Shown here in pieces: positions 43,801 through 52,500 of a stretch of 64,000 bases of DNA; the first letter of the stretch is position 1, and every line of letters begins with the position of its first letter. The translations under genes and the position numbers were made by a program. A model generated the notes under the pieces. The model worked only from the letters and a program-made list of their open reading frames with translations, made no database searches and had not been told where the DNA came from. This stretch comes from Flavobacterium sp. Sd200. GTDB lineage: Bacteria > Bacteroidota > Bacteroidia > Flavobacteriales > Flavobacteriaceae. The DNA lies in NCBI RefSeq assembly GCF_009826935.1, contig NZ_WUMN01000009.1, positions 43,524 through 107,523 on the forward strand, in the 5' to 3' direction.

Positions 43801-43950
43801 AATAATGTAATCTTATGTGCTGAATTGGATTTAAAATCCTTAAGAAGTTTTCAATCTACAAGAATACCAGGTCAAAATGTGATGCGTTTCAAAAATACTC
43901 CGCCTGATTATGATCATGATAAAGCTGAAAAAAGATTAAAAGGTTTGTAA
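40897..43950 (+). CDS. Reverse transcriptase-nitrilase fusion, DRT type 1-like defence protein
   Basis: The protein has 1017 residues. An RT domain occupies about 150-345: motif A GLDIKEYF with Asp199, motif B IPIGLLSSGILANWFL (residues 259 onward, PIG instead of PQG as in UG/Abi RTs), and motif C RYVDDIVLV with YVDD at 293-296. A helical middle part follows. The C-terminal 270 residues are a carbon-nitrogen hydrolase domain with the full Glu-Lys-Cys triad: E790 in LILPEV, K850 in RLKNHYSPHEE, C891 in YNCYELAD. RT fused to a C-terminal nitrilase is the architecture of DRT type 1 (UG1) and UG5 phage-defence systems. The gene is far more AT-rich than its neighbours and fills a gap between convergent cydA-side and DUF4130 genes, with only 4 bp on its right. 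Transfer is likely. Confidence 0.88.
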   Translation: MSQTMTDSTYDINDIKNAYRKLKSYIYYDNFFVYLREKIAQFESSDDFENKFEALLNYLNNPDENGNYINTLFKQISSHIIPKRYKNLKSDEEDFVISNDFFQDQYEIEKVNYLINAPVEIHIISVLWILEEGYILAHDFSKHNYAYSLEIDHNTNRVVDGLRMFKPYFEQYQKWRDNAINSAQQFLNEDTDVLIIGLDIKEYFYNIKFNDTKRQKLVDAIQLKKIKKHENSIFLTNIIFKINGVYAKCLPQDKKASSIPIGLLSSGILANWFLKDLDRQIIDNLSPSYYGRYVDDIVLVLSNATIPSATTTGEVKSPIARVLKKFFEDRKIFTSKSPKVHLKNNETSYCWRSNENIQIQKSKVSVHSFNSRESKAILEKFKKNIQKNSSAFWLLPNENQINDDFDESVYELSYTDTINKLRSISEIKQSKYGASVFLAKKIKISLLSDNQKDEKTTDQILTFFKGRMNLEFSSIWEKVLTYFLITNDQKSFCFFVKETIKCIDKITYQNVDELDEIKKSQILFLINSISLAVSLNPNFLGYLKETLDVVKLNWYPHNIYKDIEIRVFTYRKTNLLRHSYIVHPLMNFINTDSDKYMDFVKYDISNYKHHVFDLMKLEYSPRFIYLYEFTHYYSFQKIVSLTENTLKSENGNQVLIKDLFLISEENFTNNVVLDKSFETFFEANYLLRNPQKYTDEKIKVEKFKKLKRRYFNSIEKENRHEKIIYDYLEVSNSNLKNSVKIAVANIKVEQENLQKSFFGAPNTSKERRKEFLSILNDAERNKVDFLILPEVSVPHRWSPLLADESRRKDRVIIAGLEHITINRVCYNFTITLLPMNVSGIKDTILVLRLKNHYSPHEESVIKNSGKIVPRSNPSTYNKFIWNKIHFSVYNCYELADITHRTIFRSEVDLLFASEYNRDINYFSNIVDTVTRDVHCYFIQANSSDFGDSRITRPSRTETKDILRLKGGTNNVILCAELDLKSLRSFQSTRIPGQNVMRFKNTPPDYDHDKAEKRLKGL

Positions 43951-43954
43951 GAGT

Positions 43955-44731
43955 TTAATTCTTACCCTCCTTCTCGTTCAAATATTTCCAATACCGTTTT
44001 GGTACATGCTGAATGTGCAGTTTCATGTTTTTGCGGGCTGGAATGTTAGTGCTGTTAAAATAGTCCTTCCATAAAATAGAAGCCAGTTCTTCCTTAGGGT
44101 CAAGCAGGGCAGGGGGCAGGTTTATTTTTTTAGTGTCAATATCGGCAACAAACTCATAGGTAATTTCTTCCACGGTGTGGGTGTTGTAGTACAGGCCGTA
44201 GTGCCGCTTCACGTCATAAATAATCCATTGCTGGTCGGCATAGCGGTTCTTAAAAAAGTAGGCAATAAGGGGCAGTACATTAAAATCGGGTTCTATGGGG
44301 CAGTAGTACATGCCATCTGCCGTTTGCTGAAAACGTATAAACGCTTTCATGCGGTGGCTTTCACGACTTGCTTTTTTGTTCCATTGGCTAATGGCTATAA
44401 CGTGCGGGTTGCCAAAATTTTTCTCGGCACCCGGTGCGCTGTCAAAAATATAGCGGGCAAAATTAAACATATCCATAAAGGCCTGTGCATTTTCTATAAG
44501 GTAGGTTTTATAGAACATACGCTGCCATTCCGGGCTTAGCTTTTTTTGCAGCCCTGCCCATACACGTTTGGCCTTCGTTTCATCGTTTATAATTTCGAGG
44601 GTTTCCTGCAACATCACAGGCTGGTAAAGTTTATCCCAAACCAGTTGTACCGCGGTTTCTTTTCGGTTGTAAAACTCGAAAAGCGCGGTAAGTAAACCTT
44701 CAAAAGAACCGTCGAAAATATAGATAGTCAT
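43955..44731 (-). CDS. DUF4130 protein of the TIGR03915 family, putative DNA repair
   Basis: The protein has 258 residues. It begins TIYIFDGSFEGLLTALFEFY and continues with a SPEWQRMFYKTYL segment and MKAFIRFQQTADGMYYCPIE, the recognised pattern of the TIGR03915 SAM/DNA-repair-associated family, which resembles a uracil-DNA-glycosylase-type fold at its C-terminus in related proteins. It is always found beside a TIGR03916 radical SAM gene. That partner is 180 bp upstream here. The function proposed is repair or modification of DNA; it is not proven. The stop codon is 4 bp from the RT gene stop. Confidence 0.85.
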   Translation of the reverse strand: MTIYIFDGSFEGLLTALFEFYNRKETAVQLVWDKLYQPVMLQETLEIINDETKAKRVWAGLQKKLSPEWQRMFYKTYLIENAQAFMDMFNFARYIFDSAPGAEKNFGNPHVIAISQWNKKASRESHRMKAFIRFQQTADGMYYCPIEPDFNVLPLIAYFFKNRYADQQWIIYDVKRHYGLYYNTHTVEEITYEFVADIDTKKINLPPALLDPKEELASILWKDYFNSTNIPARKNMKLHIQHVPKRYWKYLNEKEGKN

Positions 44732-44858
44732 AAAGTTGTAAAGTCGAAAGTTTGAAAGTTGTAGGATTGCAGAGTTGGCGGGCTTCTAATATCGTAATTT
44801 TACACAACACACCCTAATCCTCTCAAGAAGGGAACAGATTCACTCATGCCGATGAAAA

Positions 44859-44908
44859 AATCCGTGTAAATCCGCGATTGCGAAGCATCCGCGTCATCCG
44901 CGTTCCAT
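44859..44908. repeat. 50-bp dispersed intergenic repeat (second copy)
   Basis: It matches 38318-38367 in 47 of 50 positions and ends in the same GCGTTCCAT. It lies just before the end of the radical SAM gene and its left partner end is not recognisable. Confidence 0.8.
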
Positions 44909-44911
44909 AAT

Positions 44912-46174
44912 TTAAAACAAACTCAGTTGGTTTTGCGGCACTTTAAGGTATTTGCTGCTGCTGTCGGCCAGTATAATATTTTTAAGTTGGGGTGCGTCGG
45001 GTTCATTTAATAGTATCGGGCTGTCGGCACAACGAATAAAATGTTTGGAACGGTTGTAGGCTATGCCAATTTTTTGCAGTTGGTCGCTGCGCAGCCTGCC
45101 AAATTTTCGGGCCTGTACTATCTTTTTTGCCGATTGTACCCCAATGCCAGGTACGCGTAATATCATGCGATAGTCTGCCGTATTTATATCTACCGGAAAC
45201 TGATCCAGGTTTCGCAACGCCCAACTCAGCTTAGGATCCATATCGGTATCAAGATGTGGATTCTTACTATTAAGAAGTTCGTTTACATTGAACCCATAAA
45301 AACGCATCAGCCAGTCGGTTTGATACAATCTGTTTTCACGCAGTAGCGGCGGCTGACTCCCTATAATCGGCATGCGCTCGTCATAACTAATAGGTATATA
45401 GCCTGAATAATATACGCGTTTAAGCGAGAAATCTTTGTAGTATTTCGCAGCGGTGTGCATAATCTCCATATCGGTTTCGGGGGTGGCGCCAATAACCATT
45501 TGGGTACTTTGCCCGGCAGGCACAAATTTAGGTACGCTTTTTATAAGCCCGGTTTTCTTCTCGTCTTTATATTGTGTAATACCGCTTTGAATAAAGGCGA
45601 GGGGCTTTTTAACTTCTTCGTGTGATTTATCGGGGGCAAGTAATTTAAGTCCGGCTTCAGTAGGCATTTCAAGGTTAATACTCATCCTGTCGGCATACAG
45701 TCCTGCTTCGGTCAGCATTTCCTGACTTGCACCGGGAATAGTCTTTAAGTGTATATAGCCATTAAACCGCTCTTCGAGTCTTAACTTTTTTACAATGCGC
45801 AGCAGACGCTCCATTGTAAAATCGGCATCTTTAAAAATGCCTGAGCTAAGAAATAATCCCTCGATATAGTTACGGCGGTAAAAGCTCATGGTGAGTTCTA
45901 CTACTTCGTCTACAGTAAAGGCAGCGCGCTTAATATCGTTGCTTTTGCGCGATACACAAAAGGCACAGTCGTAAATACAATGGTTGGTAAGCAAAATTTT
46001 TAGTAACGATACACAACGACCGTCTTCGGTATAGGTGTGGCATATGCCGCTGGCGCTGCTGTCGCCAATACCTTTATTGTCGTTTTTGCGGTTTCCGCCG
46101 CTGCTTGAGCAGGAAACGTCATATTTTGCTGCATCGGCTAAAATGTTTAGCTTTTCCCTAATCCTGTCGTACAT
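44912..46174 (-). CDS. Putative DNA modification/repair radical SAM protein (TIGR03916)
   Basis: The protein has 420 residues. The radical SAM cluster motif is C66-x3-C70-x2-C73 in LTNHCIYDCAFCVS. A conserved Cys-rich start (YDVSCSSSGGNRKN) precedes it. The C-terminal part has a helix-hairpin-helix (INTADYRMILRVPGIGVQSA followed by KKIVQARKFG), a DNA-binding element. It is encoded with the DUF4130 protein immediately downstream, as in many bacteria. The chemistry is unknown. Confidence 0.9.
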   Translation of the reverse strand: MYDRIREKLNILADAAKYDVSCSSSGGNRKNDNKGIGDSSASGICHTYTEDGRCVSLLKILLTNHCIYDCAFCVSRKSNDIKRAAFTVDEVVELTMSFYRRNYIEGLFLSSGIFKDADFTMERLLRIVKKLRLEERFNGYIHLKTIPGASQEMLTEAGLYADRMSINLEMPTEAGLKLLAPDKSHEEVKKPLAFIQSGITQYKDEKKTGLIKSVPKFVPAGQSTQMVIGATPETDMEIMHTAAKYYKDFSLKRVYYSGYIPISYDERMPIIGSQPPLLRENRLYQTDWLMRFYGFNVNELLNSKNPHLDTDMDPKLSWALRNLDQFPVDINTADYRMILRVPGIGVQSAKKIVQARKFGRLRSDQLQKIGIAYNRSKHFIRCADSPILLNEPDAPQLKNIILADSSSKYLKVPQNQLSLF

Positions 46175-46591
46175 ATATATAGGTGTATTTTACAAAAATA
46201 AATTATGGAATTGTTTTAAATACTTCAACAAACGTTAAATAGTTAGGGGATTTTGTTGCTAAACTGTTATAGTTGGATATTAAGTTGCATTAAGTTTTTA
46301 TAAATCAAAAATTCGTGTATTTTTGCCATTTTATTGTTTAGGATTATTTGGGTAATATTTGAGATTATTTTAACGTTATTGCATAAGTGCCTCGTGTGGG
46401 GGATGTTTTTTGTTAAATTACCTGAAAATACTTAAACGTTAAATAATTGCGGATGGTAACGGAAAATTGTTACAAAATTTTATAAACGGTTAAACATTTA
46501 TTATATATTTGCCTGCAATAATTAAAATACTGTATATTAAGTTTTTAATGTTTACGCCTAAAGTTGAAGATTGCATTTTAGTTTTGGAATT
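46175..46591. other. 417-base AT-rich region before the giant adhesin gene
   Basis: No gene is seen. AAATACTT followed closely by AAACGTTAAAT occurs twice: 46218-46240, with 4 extra bases between the halves, and 46426-46444. TATATTTG at 46504-46511 is a candidate -7 box 80 bases before the start codon. TATTTTTG at 46318-46325 is another. No TTG is properly spaced for either. Confidence 0.45.
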
Positions 46592-49500
46592 ATGAAAAAA
46601 AATTTACTCTTTTTACTCCTTTTATTCGCAATAAAGGGATTTTCGCAAAATCCAATTACGGTTACGCCCGGGCCTGCGCAAGTATCCGGGGCTGTTATTA
46701 ACCAATGGGTTAATAGCAATTTGGTTACAAACTCCTGTTTGGTGCGTACCTCAAACGTAAACAAAACTACAGGGCTTGACTATGGTTATGAGGGTGTTGG
46801 ATCTTTTACTAATACCAATCCTAACTTTGCCTTTTCAAGGGGTGTCGTGCTTAGTACCGGTCGTGTATCTAATGCACCGGGGCCTAATACCAGTACCTCA
46901 AGTGATGAAAATGCTGCGTGGACAGGTGATGCCGATTTGGAAGCTGCTTTTGCGGCTGGCGGTATTACTATTCAGTCTATGAATGCTACAGTGCTTGAAT
47001 TTGATTTTGTTGCAGCAACAAACAATCTTTCTATAGATTATATTTTTGCTTCTGAAGAATACGGCCAGTGGCAGTGTCATTCTAAAGATGGTTTTGCTAT
47101 ACTTTTAAGAGAGGCGAGCGGAGGTGCTTACCGCAATATTGCTACTGTTCCTACTACAGGTCAGCCTGTGTCGGTTTCAACCATACGCAATAATGCAAAC
47201 ATAAGTAATCCTATTGCCGGATGTTTATCTGTAAACCCTGAGTTTTTTGGCAGGTTTAATGGTGGTTCGGGTGCTGCTCCTTTAGAATCGCCTATTAACT
47301 ACGAGGGGCAGACTGTTGTGATGAATGCTTCTTCTGCACTTGTTCCGGGAACAACATACCATATCAAAATAGTAATTGCCGATGATGGTAATGGTAATCC
47401 TAATAACTTAAATGGTAATGACGGTAAATTTGACTCTGCGGTATTTTTCCCTGACGGAGCATTTAACCTTGGCCAAATAGTTTTAGGTGAAGACCTTACT
47501 CTTAATAATGGTGATGCTCTTTGTACAGGGCAAACTTATACGATAGATTCTCATTTAAATGCAGCTTCTTATGATCTTAGCTGGACATGGAACAATGGTC
47601 AGGCTTTTGCCGGAGATGTTTCGTCTATACAGGTAAGTCAATCGGGTACTTATGTGTTGAGGATATCAGATCCTGTTTCGGGTTGTGTTAATACTCAGGA
47701 AATAGTTGTTGAATTCAGTCCGGGCATTACTCCGGGCGGAACACCGCGAAACCTGTATGCCTGCGCTAATCCATCAGGTAGTTATGTTTATGACCTTTCT
47801 CAAAATACTCCTGTACTAAAACAAGGGTTGGATGCAGCTACTACAGTTACCTACCATGCAAGCCAGACCGATGCGGAGCAAAATAACCCACCGCTTAATA
47901 CAAACTATAACAGTACGGGCGGACAGACTATCTGGGCACGTGTACAGAGTCATAACAGTAGCTGTTATGCTGTAGTGTCTTTCCAGTTGCTAACGGTTCC
48001 TACGCCAACTGCAACTGCTCCGGCTCCTTATGCTGTATGTGAAACTACTCTTGGAGGTGGTACTGCAAACTTCAATCTTACACAATTCAGGTCTATTATA
48101 TTGGGTAGCCAGGCGTCGGCTGATTTTACAGTGTCATATCACACAGATCAAAACGGCGCAGATACTAATACGAATATTATAACTTCTCCGGGTACATATA
48201 ACTCTGCAGACGGTATTGTTTATGTAAGGGTACAAAGCAACTTTAGCCCGTTGTGTTATGCAACAACATCTTTTAATATAGATGTATTGGCCCGTCCTAA
48301 TATTGGTCCTGTTCCTACAGACCAAAACGTATGTACAGATTTTATCCTGCCTGCGTTGCCTGATGGAGGTGCTTATTATAGCCAGCCGGGTGGTTTAGGT
48401 TCGCCTATAGCTGTGAATACACCTATAACAACTTCACAGCGCATCTATGTATATGCACAATCTACTTCTACGCCGGCATGTGCGAGTGAGGCTACCTTTA
48501 TGGTAAATATTGTTTCGCCTGCAAATGTGCCAGCTGATGTTACAGCGTGTACAGATTATACACTTCCTTTCCTTCCTTCCGGGCAGCATTATTATAATGG
48601 GCCGTCAGCTTCCGGGGGTGAGATTGCAGGTGGTACTACTTTAACCCAGTCTCAAACTGTTTATTTTTATATTCCTGCAGCTTCAGGCTGTACGGCTAAT
48701 ACAAGTTTTGATGTTACTATAATTAGTGCAAACGTTCCGGCAGATGTTGTTGCCGGGCAGATAAACGTTTGTAGCCCTTATGTGCTTCCTGCTATAACTG
48801 GAGGCGGCGAATATTACACTGCGGCAGATGGCCCAGATGGAACGGGTACGCCAATTGCTGTAAGTACACCTATTGCTGCTACACAGGATATATGGGTTTA
48901 TCAGGCAAATCCTGACGGATCATGTTTTGCAGAAAACAGGTTTAGGGTTGTAGTAACTAATACTACCTTAGATCCTGTGGGGCCTATAACTTCATGTGGT
49001 CCATATACGCTTCCGGCGCTTACCACAGGAGGGTATTTTAGCAATACTGGTGGGGTTGGTGCAATTGCGGCTGGCACACAAATTACTTCTTCACAACGTA
49101 TTTATGTTTATGCTTCACTGCCTGGAAATCCGGCATGTACAAATGAAGCAAACTTTCAGGTAACTATAAACCCATTACCAGCGGCTCCGGTTATAGCCCC
49201 GGGCGATTATTGCCTTAGCTATACATTGCCGAATCTTGGTCCTGGCATAACTTATTTTACAACTGCCGATGCAACAGGTATTGAATACCAGCCAACTGAC
49301 GTAATAACTCAAAGTGTTACCTTATACGCTACAACGGCTCCTAATGCCAGCGGCTGTAGAGCTACCACATCTTTCAGAGTTACAATTATCGATACTACTA
49401 TTGATGCCGGTCCGGATCAAAACCAATGTGAACGCTACATATTGCCTGCGTTACCTACAGGTAACTATTACAGGCAGCCAAATGGTGTAGACAGGATCAA

Positions 49501-52500
49501 TGCCGGTACTGCAATTACACAAAATACACGTATTTATGTATATGCATCTAATGGAACATGTTCGGCTCAGGATTTCTTTGAGGTAAATATTTTCCCATTA
49601 CCGGTTATTACTCCTATTGATGACCTTTATTCATGTGGACCTTATACGCTTCCTACACCACAGGCCGGAGGGCACTATTATACAGGTGCTGACGGTACTG
49701 GTAATCTATTGGGAGATAATGAGGTAATAACAACTACTCAGGATATATATCTTCATGTAGAAACGGGTGGTGTTGGTACTACTCCTAACTGTACAGCAGA
49801 TGAACAGTTTAAGGTCACAATATTAGATCCTAACGTTAGCCTGGCTCCTGGAGATGTTACTACTTGTGGTAGCTACAGGTTGCCTGCATTACCTGTAGGC
49901 AGATATTTTAATCAGCCAAATGGTGTAGATCCTATAAATACAAATAATGCAATCACAGCTACTCAGAGGGTTTATGTGTATGTTCCTACCGAAGGGCCAA
50001 ACTGTACTGCTAATAACAGCTTTATGGTTAATATAACTCCGTTTGCTATAGTTCCAAACGTATTTCCTCCTGTAACTGCTTGTAACAGTTATGTTTTGCC
50101 TTCATTGCCTGCTGGTTTTAGTGGAGATTACTATCTGCTTACCGGAGGACCTGCCGGAGGACAGACACCGATTAGTGCGGGTTATGTTGTGGACAGGACT
50201 ACTACAATATTTGTACATAACAATAATACACAATGTCCTTCTCAAAGATCGTTCGTGGTTACCATTAACCAGGTTCATGTTGACAATGTTACCGATCAGA
50301 CGGTTTGTGAGAATGTTGGTTATGTACTACCTCAATTAACAACAGGTAAGTATTATGATAGGTCTGGCGGGCCTCGTAACGGTGCCGTAGAAATGGCTGT
50401 AGGTACTCTTATAGATACAGCTCAAAGAATATATGTTTATGCAGAAATACCGGGTACATCACCTATTTGTTCTGACGAGAAATTCTTTGATGTAATAATA
50501 GCTCCGGCTCCTAATGTTATTGCTCCGGAACCTGTAGATACTAATGGCGTAGCTCAGGCCTACAGCTGTACCAGCTATACGCTTCCTGCGCTTACCGGTC
50601 CTGGTGCTTATTATCCACAGCCAGACGGTCAGGGTGTGCCAATACCTGCAACTACTGTAATAAATGCAACCCAGTTAATATACATATATGCTCAAACTGG
50701 TGGTGCAGTTAACTGTAGTACTGAAATTCCATTCCAGATAACTGTTAACCCGGATGCTCCGGTTGACGTTACAGAGTGTGACGAATATATACTTCCTGCA
50801 CTATTGCCGGGTCAGCACTATTATACTGCTGCCGGAGGTCCGGGTGCAGGCAATACAGAAATAATGCCGGGTACACCTATTAATGCTACGCAGGATGTAT
50901 ATTTCTATATTACTTCTGCAGCGGCATGTACTGCAAATACGTTCTTTACGGTAACCATAAACAATACTCCTGTATTGGCTTCGGTTAGCAATATAAGTGT
51001 GTGTGAGGAATACTATCTTCCAGCTCTTACTGTTGGTGCATACTATGAGCAACCTAATGGTGCCGGTACTCCTATAGATATCAATTTCCCTATAACAGCT
51101 CCTGCTGGTACTGTGGTTACAAAAACAGTTTATGTGTATGCTGAAACCGGTACATTGCCAAATTGTGCTGCCCAGGCAACTTTTGATGTTGTTGTTACCG
51201 GTCCTCCAGCTATAAACAGTTTCTCTAACGTAGAAACTTGTGATAGCTATACTCTTGGTGCATTATTGCCGGGTGTTACTTATCAGTCGGATAGCCAAGC
51301 TAATGGTGGTGGAAGTGTTATACCTGTAGGTACAACGTTTAGCTCTGGCAGCCAAACTGTTTATATCTATGCGCCGTCTCCTAACGCTAACGAGCCGACA
51401 TGTTTTAGTGAGAGTAGTTTTACTATTAATATATATTCTGCTAATGCAGATACTATACTACAGCCTGGTCAGCCTGGAATCACAGCATGTGACAGTTTTA
51501 CCCTGCCTGCTAATGGTGCTTCGGGTAATCCAATTGACCAGAATGGTCCTACTTTTATACAGCATTATTATTTAACTGATCCGAGCGGTACAGGTAATAC
51601 CGGTAATTTCCTGCCTGCAGGTTATACCGTAAACTTTACCTCTCCTGCCGATGATAACATAAACCAAAAAACGGTTAATGTTTACATATATCAACAGCTT
51701 ACCGGTAGGTTCCAATGTGAAAGCGTTGTAGTGGTGCCTATAACAATATACCGTACTCCTGCTGTGCCGGATGTGCCTAATCAGGAGGTATGTTTTGATT
51801 ATACATTACCTGCACTGCCTGCATTGCCTCATGGTGATACAGATGTTACCTACGATTATTATACTCGCCCTGGTGGACCTAATGGAGGCGGTACTGTTTT
51901 AAACGTAGGAGACAGGTTTGAAGCAACTGGTAATACTACAAGAACAGAAACGTTCTATGTGTATGCTTACACCGGCAACAACCAGTGTTTTAGCGAAGAT
52001 ACTTATACCGTGAATATTCACAGTATTGAGGTTCCTACATTCCAGGATCCTACCTATGCATGCGAAACTTATGTACTTCCTATATTGCCGTTAGGTGAAT
52101 ACTTTACAGGTACTGGAAGAACAGGTACAATGCTTGCTCCAGGTACTCCACTTACAAACTCGGTATCAAGGATCTATATTAACGGTGAAACGAGTACAAC
52201 ACCTGCATGCCAGGACGAAACAAGTTTTGAGCTTATAGTTGTGCGCAGACCTGTGGCTATAACGCCTTCTCCGGTTGTTGTGTGTGCTTTAGATGATGAT
52301 AGCCGTTGGGGTGAATTCGATCTTACGGCAGCAATTGCCGAGGCTCTTGGTACGCAACCTGATGTTGCTGCAACAATACATGAAACTCAACAGGATGCTG
52401 AGTTTAATGTAAGGGCACTTACAGGTGCAGAAATTACTAATTACAGAAATGTTACGGCAGTAAACCAAACACTTTACATAAGGTTGACTTCGACTCTTCC

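Noticed and set aside
40725..43950. The RT gene as a retron or group II intron protein
   Set aside because: No msr-msd-like structured region upstream, no domain V/VI or maturase part, and a nitrilase C-terminus that fits DRT type 1 instead.
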